Shown in pieces: positions 35,269 through 45,832 of a stretch of DNA of 64,000 nucleotides (its first letter is position 1; every line of letters begins with the position of its first letter). Source of the stretch: Petrosia ficiformis (taxonomy: Eukaryota; Porifera; Demospongiae; Haplosclerida; Petrosiidae); assembly GCA_947044365.1 (NCBI GenBank), contig OX345639.1:5584444-5648443 (forward strand), given 5' to 3'. The notes below the pieces were generated by a model that worked only from the letters and a program-made list of their open reading frames with translations, did not search any database and was not told the DNA's origin. Made by a program: the position numbers and the translations under genes.

Positions 35269-38200
35269 ATGTTGTTATTCTTGTTGGTTGTACTGTTTAG
35301 TGTTGATGTCTCCTTACTGATTAGTAGTCATGATGATATCCTAAGTGAGCTTAGATTCGGTGAAATGGATCTACTAGAATTGGAGAGATTGCATTACGAG
35401 GTGGAGATATCAACTACACCCATCAGAGAAGAAATGATAGAGGAAGGAAACGTGAAAGAGGTATAATAAGTTATGTATATGTATAGAACATTATCATCAC
35501 ACTACATTCTATAGTACAGAATACATGTACATTTAACTATTTGACATGAGGGGATAGTAAAGAGTAAGGTAATTGCGGGTAACTCCGGACACACCCAAAC
35601 TTCGGACAGTTATACATATTTCGTACTCGTTCTCAACAAAGAGCAGCATTGCAACTACAATAGTTCTACTGTCACTAGCTACACACATATGCTTGAAAAT
35701 GAGTATGATACAATGACTATGCAATACATTATTTACTCACAAATACGCAATTCACACTAACGAGTAGTATGGTCAGCTACATGTACATACAAGAATCACT
35801 ACAATGATTATTTATTTGACTGCACCCACCCTTCATGAATAACCATAGAAATATTTTGTGTGGCTTTTCGCAAACCCATATCCCCACTTTACAAATATCT
35901 ATAGTTAGAACACTCAACTCTGGTCACCAATTCATTATATGTTATTGAATTCATGTATATTTGTCTTTCATAAGTCTTCTTTGATGATGATTTCAAGACA
36001 TGGTCAACGCTATAGCTGTATTCTTCCTGATACATCAGTTGAAATGGAATTGAAGATTACTAATGATGACGATGATGTCCTTGCTATAGCAGATCTACTA
36101 CAAGAATTGAAACAGAAGTGCCTGATAACTGTAAGTACAAACAATTCAACCATTAACACACGTTCTAATAACTCTACTTGAAATATTGATTTAGAATTAT
36201 TTGATAAAATAGCAGGTTGATTCTAGAGAACTAAGTGACGCTAAGTAATAGGAGACAAAAGACTGAACCAACACATATACATGTTGTCTCCACTTCAACA
36301 ATGTACAGTCTATTGTTACTATTATTCTGTTTAATATATCACACATGTAGGGTTCAAATAGTATATACAAACCACAGAATACAATAATTTCATGATTGAG
36401 GGAGAACAAATACATCAACTAACAATACCTATACACCTTACATACTCCATATGATAAATATAACATTATATCCTGACTCCTTATATAAAAGTAACAGCTG
36501 AAAATGGTTACCATATAGCAGGATATTTTCGTAGGGCCTAATTTTTGTGTTTTGATCGATATTCGTTGGTTAAAATTTTTTTTGGCGATCGATATTGCTC
36601 TAACTCCACCCATGACAATACAAAAATTCGTTACATTTTTGTGAGTTAAATATTCGTGGAATGGCTCTTGTACACGAAAATTAGACCCCATGAAAATATC
36701 CCGCTATACCATATTGTACTTGTACTTCATGTAATTATTGCATATCTATAATCGTGTATTCTTAATGTGAGGCAGTATAACTTAGTAAGTAAAGATAGGA
36801 CACAAACTTGAATTAAAAACTTATTTTTCTCTTTCTAACAGACAAGATCAGCAGTGCATATGAAAGCTAATTTATGTTATAATTTCGTGTCATATTCTAT
36901 GAGTGGCGATACAAATGATTAACTACATTATTGCCTAACCCTTCATACATGCAATGCTTGAAATAGTTTTTTTTTGTTATCAATTGCTTATAATCACGTG
37001 TTCTTGTTCTCTTTAGAATACAGGATGGTGGACATATAAGTATTGTCATGGTAATAATATTACACAGTTTCATTTAGAAGGTATGTCATTATCCAAAACT
37101 CCCAACCTACTAACATATCTCAATAGGAGAGCTACTGATGTAATTGTGTACTGTATATATCATTCTTACAGGTGATAAGATAGTTAGTGATGTAGTTTAT
37201 GTGGGTCACTATGACACAGAAGAAGAATGGACTGAAGATAAACTTCAGAATGCCATGGTTAATACTATAGTTATACTTCACTATGTATTTATGTGTATGT
37301 ATATTTATGTATATGTATATATATGTATATATAGCATTATGCGTGGGCGGATCAAAGGAAATGGAAGCACTGTATATCAGACAAAGTGCCTGTGGTTAAC
37401 TGTATAACCCTTTGATCCTTGATACAGTCTCACCAGACATGAAGTAACAAATTTTTAAGAATGAGATGATATACTGTAACAATAATAACGATTTGAATAT
37501 GACAGATGAGAATAAAATGATGATTTGAATACATGACAGATGGGTACATGATCAATAAAGAGAATCCTCAGGGTTACTGTTCTCATCTTCGTCACTACAC
37601 AAGCGTCTACGCTTTTCCTTTTCGCCATTTCTTTTCAACTTCAAACTAGGCCTTCGCTTTGCTCTTTTTTCTTCTTCCTCAACGTTAGTGTCAACTTCTT
37701 TACAGGCCATTCCAAGCTTTAGATAGAGACGAGACCAATCAGAGGATTGTAAACTTGTAATTCACGAAAAGGTCACCTATAGTAGAATGCATGCTGTACA
37801 CAATCACTCATGCGCACAATAAATTTTCGCCCATGCATAATGCTATATATTACTTATGACACGCCTAGCCGGGCTGTATCTGATCTGATTTACAGTCACC
37901 TCCCACTCGGGCGCTACGCGCCCTCGTGTTTGGTGACTGTAAATCAGATACAGCCCTCCTAGGTGTGTTATAACTATTACATGTATGTACATCTGTATGT
38001 ATGTAATGTATTTTTGTAAACATATAATTATGTATGTATGTATGTATATTTGTATGTACATGCAAGTATGTAGGTACTTGCCACTGCTTCGTATGTACAT
38101 GTATGTATGTATGTATGTATATGTATGTATGTATATTTGTATGTACATGCAAGTATGTAGGTACTTGCCACTGCTTCGTATGTACATGTATGTATGTATG

Positions 38201-38310
38201 TATGTATGTATGTATGTATGTATGTATGTATGTATATGTATGTATGTATATTTGTATGTACATGCAAGTATGTAGGTGCTTGCCATGCTTCGTATGTACA
38301 TGTATGTATG

Positions 38311-38344
<34 letters not shown>

Positions 38345-38400
38345 GTATGTACATGCAAGTATGTAGGTGCTTGCCACTGCTTCGTATGTACATGTGTATG

Positions 38401-38434
<34 letters not shown>

Positions 38435-40978
38435 GTATGTACATGCAAGTATGTAGGTGCTTGCCACTGCTTCGTATGTACATGTGTATGTGTACTATGT
38501 ATTATTCCAAAAGTGTTTTTTTACCATTGTACATATATACAAACAGAATCGTCGAGGCAAAGATCGAAGTACAGATCACAGTGTTCTAAAGCTACCATCT
38601 CACGATGTCACTTATGTCAATGGAAGTATATGTCAAATTATTAATAAACCTAGATCTGCTCATGCCAAGGTGAGCAACTCATAATGTTCAAGTATTATAC
38701 CATGCTGGTTTCAATTAACACACCTTTTGCTATTTAATGTTAAATTTTCAACATTGTGCATTATGCATGTAATTGAATTACCACCCAAAATAAAACTGTG
38801 ATTTTAAACCTCATGTGCTCCTGTTTCAAATAATCCACCTTTTTATCAAAAATTATTTCTACAATGTTGTAGATGCTGTTTACCATGTTATTATTTCTAA
38901 GGGGGTGACTTAATTGAGATGAATTTTTCTTTCTTTACTTTCCAGCTGACTTGCTCTCCATTCCATTCTTATAATGAAATTATAAGAGTTGTTGAAGAGG
39001 AGACATGCAACTACACATTTGTAATTCATTCTCCCCTTCTTTGTGATCATCCACTCTTTGTTCCTGAAAATAAAATGGGTTTATTGAATATTCAGTGTTC
39101 TCCTGTCCTTTCAGAGAAACAATACAATACATACATGAAATCAATGCAAGAATGTAAGATATAAAATAGTATTTGAAGTATGATGCATTGGTGTATCAAA
39201 ACCACTGACAGGTTGTATTTCCCATAATTGTATATTAGTCTCATGGGTCAGACAACTAGATGAGGAGGTAACATCTGTGATCAAAATGTGATCAAGACAT
39301 TCCCTCCTTTGTTGATCATCTGGCCCACAATACTAGTGCTATACGAAATTCATACAGCACTCCATCAAGAGCACCTTTTATTCATTCATGCATTACTATA
39401 AAGAAATGGGAAATGAGCCTCAACTTTCATCTATATACCTTCTTGTTTTTAGATGCAATAGAACAGAAATCTACTGAAGAGACTCAGGATGAAGAAATGC
39501 AGAAGAACAGTGAAGTACCTCTTGTAAGTATTCTAGAAATGTTGACAAATTCGATTATAGAACAAGTACAAATTGAGTTTGGTACAAAGGAAGATGCAAA
39601 AGGAGAATTAGTTGAAGAGGATGATGAAGACAATGATTTGTCAGATAAAGAGTTAGATGAATTTATTGATAAACTAGTTTCTGATTCACTAAACAAAGCA
39701 TTTGGTATTAAAAATTCAGAAACAGATGGCTCAGAAGAGAATAGTGAGGACAACAGTAAAGATGAGATCACTACAACTTCAATGAGGAGAGCTCCTAAAG
39801 GCTCAGGTACAGCAAATGAAGAAGTAGTTTCTGAGGGATCCAAAACACAGCAACCTACAGGATCTGGTAAAAAGCAAATTCCTGGAGTGTCTGGTACAAG
39901 AATACACGACACTGCACAAAATTATGGAGAGAGTAGAGCTGTAGATCATCCAGAAGGTTCTTTAAATGATGAACAATTGAAGAATGTGGATGAAAAGAGA
40001 AGCAATGAAAAACGTCCAGAGACAATCAGTTTGAAAAAGGACTTGACAGGTAGTACTCAGTCACAACATTATAAGCAAAATGAGGAAAAAGAAAAGAGTA
40101 TTGTGGAAAATATGTCAACTGAGATGAAGAGAGAAGAGGAATTGGAGAAAGATGAAGATGATACTCACAGTAAAGATCCAAGCAAAGAACAAACATCAGG
40201 TATTTGTAATATTTATTTATAAAATGTTTCTGACTAAACTTTCATGGCAGAGCATACACTGCTTAAAATATACACAGTGAAAGAAGATGGAGATGACAAG
40301 GATGGAAAATTAGTTAGAGAGACAGAAGTCTCCAGCGGAAGAGATGCTGTGAAAGTTCTATCAACAATACTGGAAGAATTACTGGTATCATTATAATTAT
40401 ATATATCAATAATTATTATGAAATCGCGACCTGATTTGGGGCTTTTACCACCAAAATATTTCGATCTAGCTATTCCGATGTTTTGTATAGAAAGTCAACA
40501 AATTGGTTTTTTGCAAAGGTTAATGATACCACATATTGACTACCTATACCAAATGGTGGAAAACTGAGTAAGCATTGATTCATTGAAAAGATCCCTTTTT
40601 ATGCATTCTGTTACAAAATTACAAGTTATAGATAGTTAAGATAATTTCTGTTGGCTCCATAGTTAAAATTACGCATAGGTAAAATAAGTGCTGAAATGTA
40701 CTTTCTATCGCACATGAGCACTTGTGTAAAAGCGTACTCAAATTGTCGTTCAATGTTTTTCCAAGGGCACAAAAATATTACCTCATTGGCCTGTTTTTCT
40801 CATCATAGATAACATTTAATGTTTTCTTTGTCTATTATTATTGATATTTTAATAGACTGATGGGTTTCTGGACTCAAGTGACAGTGTTAAAGATCGAAAA
40901 GAAAGAAAAAAACAAGAAAAACTTGAAGAAAATTATGATACATCTTGGGATGTTGAAGATGAGGACGAAAGCAGCTAA
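35269..40978 (+). CDS. OS9: OS-9 family ERAD lectin
   Basis: Nine exons: 35269-35460, 35975-36130, 37017-37080, 37172-37257, 38547-38669, 38946-39153, 39453-40199, 40251-40384, 40856-40978. Phase is kept, giving 610 residues (human 667). The start was chosen because it opens a signal peptide (MLLFLLVVLFSVDVSLL). LRFGEMDLLE and SRHGQRYSC match OS-9 N-termini. The MRH mannose-binding domain is visible: GWWTYKYCHG, ITQFH, YVNGSICQ, VEEETCNYTF and LLCDHP. A long acidic, Lys/Ser-rich low-complexity tail follows. OS-9 binds trimmed N-glycans on misfolded proteins in the ER lumen and delivers them to the HRD1-SEL1L ligase. The exon 4 donor (ATG|GTTAAT) is weak, but the join restores the MRH domain. 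No HDEL-type signal. Confidence 0.92.
36513..36709. repeat. MITE with about 35-bp terminal inverted repeats (OS9 intron 2)
   Basis: Left end TATAGCAGGATATTTTCG and right end GAAAATATCCCGCTATA are reverse complements with few mismatches. The match continues inward (CCTAATTTTTGTG versus CACGAAAATTAG). The interior has two GATCGATATT copies. Length about 197 bp. Confidence 0.85.
37552..37710 (-). CDS. Possible small nested gene, 52-residue basic/acidic protein, inside OS9 intron 4
   Basis: Minus-strand ATG at 37710 opens 52 codons ending TGA at 37552. The sequence is strongly biased: MACKEVDTNVEEEEKRAKRR, then Lys/Arg-rich SLKLKRNGEKEKRRRL and an acidic tail SDEDENSNPED. This composition is not that of surrounding AT-rich intron DNA, and codons are not repetitive. 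About 20-30 bp upstream on its strand is CTGATTGG (an inverted CCAAT box, 37737-37745), as expected for a promoter. KRAKRRP and EKRRRL look like nuclear localisation signals. I do not recognise the family. It lies antisense within an OS9 intron. It may be a real small nuclear protein, a retrocopied fragment, or chance. Confidence 0.45.
   Translation of the reverse strand: MACKEVDTNVEEEEKRAKRRPSLKLKRNGEKEKRRRLCSDEDENSNPEDSLY
37859..37969. repeat. MITE-like palindrome (OS9 intron 4)
   Basis: ACACGCCTAGCCGGGCTGTATCTG and its reverse complement at 37930-37969 (CAGATACAGCCCTCCTAGGTGTGT) form arms, with GATTTACAGTCACC/GGTGACTGTAAATC continuing inward. The centre CGGGCGCTACGCGCCC is itself palindromic. 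Confidence 0.85.
37981..38510. repeat. Compound TATG microsatellite/minisatellite (OS9 intron 4)
   Basis: Tracts of TATG are separated by five copies of a conserved spacer (TACATGCAAGTATGTAGGT, GCTTGCCACTGCTTCG) at roughly 38056, 38141, 38258, 38350 and 38440. Long open frames such as MYVCMYVC on both strands are artefacts of it. Confidence 0.9.
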
Positions 40979-41184
40979 TATTTTTAAGATCATTGAACAG
41001 ATTACTTCTCTACCGCATTATATCATAACTTTTATAGTCACTTATACATATATAATTACATATATGAATACAATCCACTTTTTTCTAAATTCTGGCATTG
41101 AAAAATTTTTTTATTCTCATGAAGTTGTTGCCAGTTGAGTTCAGTAAGCATAAGCACAACTATTATAATACATTAATATTTATT

Positions 41185-42075
41185 TTACACACTGAAATTC
41201 ATAGGCTTTCCAATGCATGGAGGATCAGATAAAGAGAAAGCATCTCTGAGAGGAAGAATTCCAATATCTGAAACAACATGTGAAGATTTGCACAGGTAAG
41301 CTAAAAATTCTTGATAAGTGATTTCTGTTCCACATTGTTCAGAAATGTTTTTAACGGATTTTGGAGATGGTGCTACTTGTCCCAGATGCCAGTCTCGAAT
41401 TTTGATACACAAATTCTCAATAGCTTGCAAAAATGTTTCCGATGAAAGTCTCATAGATGGAGAAGTGAGAGTTGAGTCCTTCACTTTGTATCGAGAATCT
41501 GATAGCGGAATTTCTTTTGGTTCTTGTGAATTATCTAATCTAGGTAGGATTACAACACTAGGAACTGAATGTGTCATATGTTGCACTCCTTCTAATTGCT
41601 TATATATAGTCTCACACTCCATCAGAAACTCTTCATAGAAGAAAAGGACTTGAAACAAGTAGATAAAGTCACTAAATGTTAGCTTTATTTCTGAAACAGG
41701 TATCAACGACCTGTAAATGTTTGTATGAACTGTGATAATATCATCGATTATTTTCATTGGGAAATCAGAACATAAAAGTTGTACTAGTTGATGATAGTGT
41801 GATCCATTCATTACTGTTTCTACCTTTTCAAGTTTGTAAAAACACTGCCAAAATATTGTGATGAAAGAAGCACGGTTGTAAGGAGTAGATGAAATATAGT
41901 TGTACTCCCTTGAGTACACATGTACTCCAGTACGAACCTTGTGGAAATATTCAGTTAAAATTGCAAGTGGGTGAATTTTAGAGTTCTTAGTTGTTCTTTT
42001 TCTCATCACTATAGCAATTGCATCTTCTATGTATGCCATCAAATGATGTTTCTTTACATAATCTTCTGGATCCAT
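41185..42075 (-). CDS. CSTPP1: CSTPP1 (C11orf49) homologue, centriolar-satellite tubulin polyglutamylase regulator
   Basis: Single-exon frame of 296 residues starting MDPEDYVKKHHLMAYIEDA. It matches vertebrate C11orf49/CSTPP1 along its N-terminal half: the Y....H.L.Y.EDA pattern, FTEYF-like LTEYFHKVRTG, SSTPYNRASFITIFWQCF, LVQLLCSDFP and FSDFIYLFQVLFFYEEFL. The C-terminus (ENLCIKI, TYQEFLAYLCKSS) also aligns. The known protein associates with centriolar satellites and the TTLL1 polyglutamylase complex. An upstream in-frame start at 42162 would overlap the divergent gene and is less likely. It faces the 435-aa gene across about 70 bp. Confidence 0.88.
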   Translation of the reverse strand: MDPEDYVKKHHLMAYIEDAIAIVMRKRTTKNSKIHPLAILTEYFHKVRTGVHVYSREYNYISSTPYNRASFITIFWQCFYKLEKVETVMNGSHYHQLVQLLCSDFPMKIIDDIITVHTNIYRSLIPVSEIKLTFSDFIYLFQVLFFYEEFLMECETIYKQLEGVQHMTHSVPSVVILPRLDNSQEPKEIPLSDSRYKVKDSTLTSPSMRLSSETFLQAIENLCIKIRDWHLGQVAPSPKSVKNISEQCGTEITYQEFLAYLCKSSHVVSDIGILPLRDAFSLSDPPCIGKPMNFSV

Positions 42076-42145
42076 TTTTCTAAAAGGGGTGGAGCTGAAA
42101 TGGGTGTGGTTCTCAGCATTTTCAGTAACAAGAAAAAACACTAGA

Positions 42146-43453
42146 ATGTATACAAGAAGCAATTCATACAGACCAGATATGGACTCATTAGCTGATCACT
42201 ATGTCACAGCTGGAGAAGCTTTCCCTCTATCCATACCTTTAGAGAAAGCAGATATGGGAGCAGTAACATTTAGTTCCAATTCCACAAGTGAATTAAATGA
42301 CCTACAGCTATTGTATGAATTAAGTACAACAGATATACTAATTAGGAACGCATTGCCAGGTTTTGGTCAGCCTGGAATTTATCGGATAAAAGGTGTTCAA
42401 GCTGCAAATCTTGATCTCATTAACTTAATACCTGGATATCTTGAAGGTATAATGGCTCGATTAACTTTGGAAACAAATCAAAATATAGTGTTTGAACCAG
42501 ATCCTTTATTTGCAAAGGAAGATAGCAACAAATCTATAAGTTCTTCACGAGAATTCAGTTCGAATAGAGTAACATTGATGGCATCTGTACACGAGTGTGG
42601 ACATCTTCGAGATGTCCTTTTATTCTTGAAATCGGAGAATCTCGATAACTTTCCTTTAGACAGTTTGAATCCATATTACAACTCAAATAAAAATCAACGT
42701 GATAAGAAGAAATATGAGGCTAAAAACGAACCACCACTAACCTACCTTGAGACATTGCCTTGGTGGTGTTTACACATCCCATATTGGATTTACTCGAGAA
42801 AGATTCGCAAATTAGCTCAAACCTTTCTACTGCTTTACTCTTTATTTTCAATAATTTGGGCGTCATGGCAACTATATCGTCATGTAAATGTTATCCAAGT
42901 TGCACTGGAACCTTTTGTGCATATATTCAGAGTTTATTTAGAAGAAATAATGGAGTATCTAGATGATGTATTGGCTGGGTTCACTTACTACTGGACATGT
43001 CTTCTAAGCCCTCTGAATATTATCAGAGGTTTATTGATGATGCCTATCTTCAATGCCCTAATTCAGTTAAAAGATATCTTCATGCCTCTAGTAGCTCCAA
43101 TAATTAAAGTTCTGTCTCCTTTCTCAAAATGTTTTGCTATTGTTTGGCGAACTTTGCAGAGCTCCAGGGTGGCAGTTCAGTCATTAGACATAACACGAAT
43201 AAGACAGAATATGGTGATTAACCTTTTAATAGGCAGCTTAAAAGCTTTTGCATTAGGATTGGCAAACCTTGTTGGTTACTCTAAAGCTAAATCTAAACAG
43301 ATGAAAGCAGTCAAAGCTCAAACAGCTATGAAGGGTAGCATAACTAGTCCTGGAATATCCTTAACTCCAGATCAGAGAAAAAAGAGAAGTTCCAATCGAA
43401 AAGATACAATGCCTGTATATTATAGTTCACCACTCACAAAACACAATAGTTAG
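42146..43453 (+). CDS. Unrecognised 435-residue protein with C-terminal membrane-like region
   Basis: One uninterrupted frame of 436 codons. The first ATG in frame is 42146 (MYTRSNSYRPDMDSLADHY); upstream in-frame codons exist but no ATG. The N-terminal half has a regular region (LPGFGQPGIYRIKGVQAANL, DLINLIPGYLEGIMARLT). A middle part is polar, then PWWCLHIPYWIYSRKIRK leads into TFLLLYSLFSIIWASW, a likely membrane helix at about residues 227-245. Several further hydrophobic or amphipathic segments follow, with a basic Ser-rich tail (DQRKKRSSNRKD). I do not recognise the family. Length, even composition and a tight divergent position beside CSTPP1 support a real gene. It lacks introns, unlike most neighbours. 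Confidence 0.8.
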   Translation: MYTRSNSYRPDMDSLADHYVTAGEAFPLSIPLEKADMGAVTFSSNSTSELNDLQLLYELSTTDILIRNALPGFGQPGIYRIKGVQAANLDLINLIPGYLEGIMARLTLETNQNIVFEPDPLFAKEDSNKSISSSREFSSNRVTLMASVHECGHLRDVLLFLKSENLDNFPLDSLNPYYNSNKNQRDKKKYEAKNEPPLTYLETLPWWCLHIPYWIYSRKIRKLAQTFLLLYSLFSIIWASWQLYRHVNVIQVALEPFVHIFRVYLEEIMEYLDDVLAGFTYYWTCLLSPLNIIRGLLMMPIFNALIQLKDIFMPLVAPIIKVLSPFSKCFAIVWRTLQSSRVAVQSLDITRIRQNMVINLLIGSLKAFALGLANLVGYSKAKSKQMKAVKAQTAMKGSITSPGISLTPDQRKKRSSNRKDTMPVYYSSPLTKHNS

Positions 43454-43981
43454 TGAAGACAGTCATATACAATATATAATGATATAATATACCTATAGCA
43501 TGAATATTAAAATATATTTCTATACAGTTTGTAACTCTATCTTTTTAAAATGATACATACATACTTAACTAATATAAACTCATTAAAAGAAATGTTTTAA
43601 AAGTGTATTTATGGATTCCGTGTGATGAATCAGATCCCTGCATGGCTGCACCAGAATAACCAGGACACTGACCATGAGGGACTGGATAGTGGCTATACAT
43701 CACCAGGGTATTTATAACCTCATATCTCTGGCTGTGCAAATACCAGATATTTATTCATGTGTATCAGACCACTAGCTGTGCAAATATCAGATAATTGTTC
43801 TCATGTGGCCAGATCCCTGGCTGAACACGATTATATAGGTAGTAAGTATGTATTGATGCAATCCAGACAATAAAAACACAACACATGTATTTTAACTATT
43901 ACACAAAACTTAAAGTTTACTAGTCAGAAAACAGTAAGAGGGGTGGTAAGACAGTGTGTGTCTAGAGTTACAAATTGGTCA
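43454..43981. other. Convergent spacer between the 435-aa gene and ERH
   Basis: AT-rich 3' flanks. Imperfect short repeats of the type GCTGTGCAAATA.CAGATA lie at about 43730-43800. No coding exon seen. Confidence 0.45.
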
Positions 43982-45477
43982 TCATCGCTTTGATTGACTT
44001 GGACCTGCCTGCTGTTTCAACATGCCATAAATCTTCTCTTTCAGCCATTCTTTGTTATGAGGAGTGTATGCACTACTTGAGCTTTGGTGACTAAAAAAAT
44101 AATTACACACATGAAACTTGAGTACATTGTTAGTGATTATAAATTATATATTTAAGTGTTATACAATATCAGGGCTCTCACCAGTAAAACAAAATAGGGA
44201 GGGAAATGGAAAAAACCACATTAATTATACATAAGGGGTGTATTCTATCTTTCACACATGATCTTGTTTGTTGACATCGATTAATGCCTCCACAAAACTA
44301 GAGAAAGTCTGTTATTTGACAACTCTTCTTCATTATTGCTCAATAGAAGTTTAGATTGGGGGCCAAACAGTATAATAGAAGGATAATAGGAGGGCATTCT
44401 GAAGAGACAGGGAACCAAAATGCCCCCCTATAGAAGCCTGGAGAGAATGACTTGACAAATTGACACTTATTAGTACATGGATGTAATGAACATATGGAGT
44501 TATGGACAGCTATTTTTTCCAGGCCATCCTTACAGTGATAAGTTTGCCATCAAAGACTACGATTACTTGATATTTATTGAACTCTAATCACAAGGGAAAC
44601 CTAACCTATCCCTAACCCTACTATAAATGAACCTCATAATGATATTCATGAGATTTTGTTACACGTTATTGGATGTGGAAATCATATATACTACAGTCAA
44701 ATTCAATAGCACCTCTCTAATTATAATATATTTAGTAAGTACATGTATATATGATGACTTACACTAAACAACTCAAGTCATGAAGGTCATCAACGAACTT
44801 GAACAGTTCACTAATATCATATGTAATTGAGGGACTGTGAGGATGTAGTTGACGAAGATGTTCTTCATAAATTTTACAAATTCCTATCAGATGAAATAAT
44901 TACACAATTATAATTATAATTATCTTGTTGATTATAAATTATATATTGGAGTGTTATACAATATCAGGGCTCTCACCAGTAAAACAAAATAGGGAGGGAA
45001 ATGGAAAAAAACCATTATTAATTATTCATAAGGGGTGTAGTCTATCTTTCACAACTTTATTAAGTGGAGCTGACGCGTTTTAATATTCATCATCATAATT
45101 GCATTCTTGTAGTACAAGCTGATGTAAAGGCTGTGTCCAGACCCTTCCCCGCTTTAGGGTTGGGTGTGGCTTGCGAGACTAGGCAAACATTGCTATATAA
45201 CTAATTATACATTAATTATAGAGGATCATGTGATTATATTTACCTTCCAGACATTCTTCTATAGATTCGTAGTCAGTATAAGTTCTTGTTTCATGTGCTC
45301 TTGTTGGTTGAATAAGTAGAATAGTATGTGGCTGTATGAAAAGTGTCTTACTAAGTGTACATACACACATATTTAATATGTTATTGTTGAAAATGAATAA
45401 ATATAGAGCAATAACATTCTTATATACACTACTCCATTCAATAGCCAACCTTCAAAATATAATGTCATACTCACCAT
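43982..45477 (-). CDS. ERH: Enhancer of rudimentary homologue (ERH)
   Basis: Four exons (minus): 45477-45475 (only the ATG), 45331-45244, 44883-44763 and 44090-43982, giving 106 residues (human 104). The protein begins [11 protein letters not shown], continues [41 protein letters not shown] and [12 protein letters not shown], and ends [14 protein letters not shown]. It is nearly collinear with human ERH, a small homodimeric nuclear protein that partners splicing and piRNA/miRNA processing factors. The initiator codon alone in exon 1 is unusual but the phase fits (AAGATG|GTGAGT). The start faces CDKN3 across 118 bp with a CCAAT box (about 45553). Confidence 0.94.
44134..45052. repeat. Pair of about 125-bp direct repeats in two ERH introns
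   Basis: 44134-44262 (intron 3) and 44929-45052 (intron 2) share GATTATAAATTATATAT, then GTGTTATACAATATCAGGGC, CTCACCAGTAAAACAAAATA, GGGAGGGAAATGGAAAAAA and ATAAGGGGTGTA.TCTATC. Only a few differences, so a recent duplication or two insertions of one element flanking exon 3. Confidence 0.88.
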
Positions 45478-45595
45478 CTTAACTATAGGCACGCCTTGTT
45501 TTGGTCTGTCAACTCCTCAGTGCAACGCACATGGCCGTATATTAACAACCAACCAATCAGATTTGACTGTTTTTACGATCACATGGAATTCAAAA
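45478..45595. promoter_or_regulatory. Bidirectional promoter ERH/CDKN3 (118 bp)
   Basis: The only DNA between two divergent start codons. Contains CCAACCAATCAGATTT (CCAAT box, about 45549-45564). The same core AACCAATCAGATT occurs upstream of INCENP (about 18128-18140). No TATA box seen. NF-Y binding is inference. Confidence 0.6.
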
Positions 45596-45770
45596 ATGGT
45601 GTACTTTGTAAGTCACACGTATCATAATTATGTACAAAATTGAATTTTATGATTTCTATAGCCTCCTCCTTCACCTGATAGTGATTGGGATTCTGATAAA
45701 GAAGAGGATGGGATTGCAGACCAACGACCATTGGATATTGACTGGTGAATATCTTCTGTAAATTATGCTG

Positions 45771-45832
<62 letters not shown>

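Noticed and set aside
37843..38589. Long open frames of about 100-200 residues on both strands (YIHTYIHT / MYVCMYVC patterns)
   Set aside because: They are translations of a TATG microsatellite within an OS9 intron; no start context, family or splice logic.
39484..39912. 142-residue minus-strand frame
   Set aside because: Antisense shadow of the acidic OS9 exon 7.
42089..42145. N-terminal extension of the 435-aa protein
   Set aside because: In frame but begins with GTG and has no ATG; it also lies in the shared promoter with CSTPP1.
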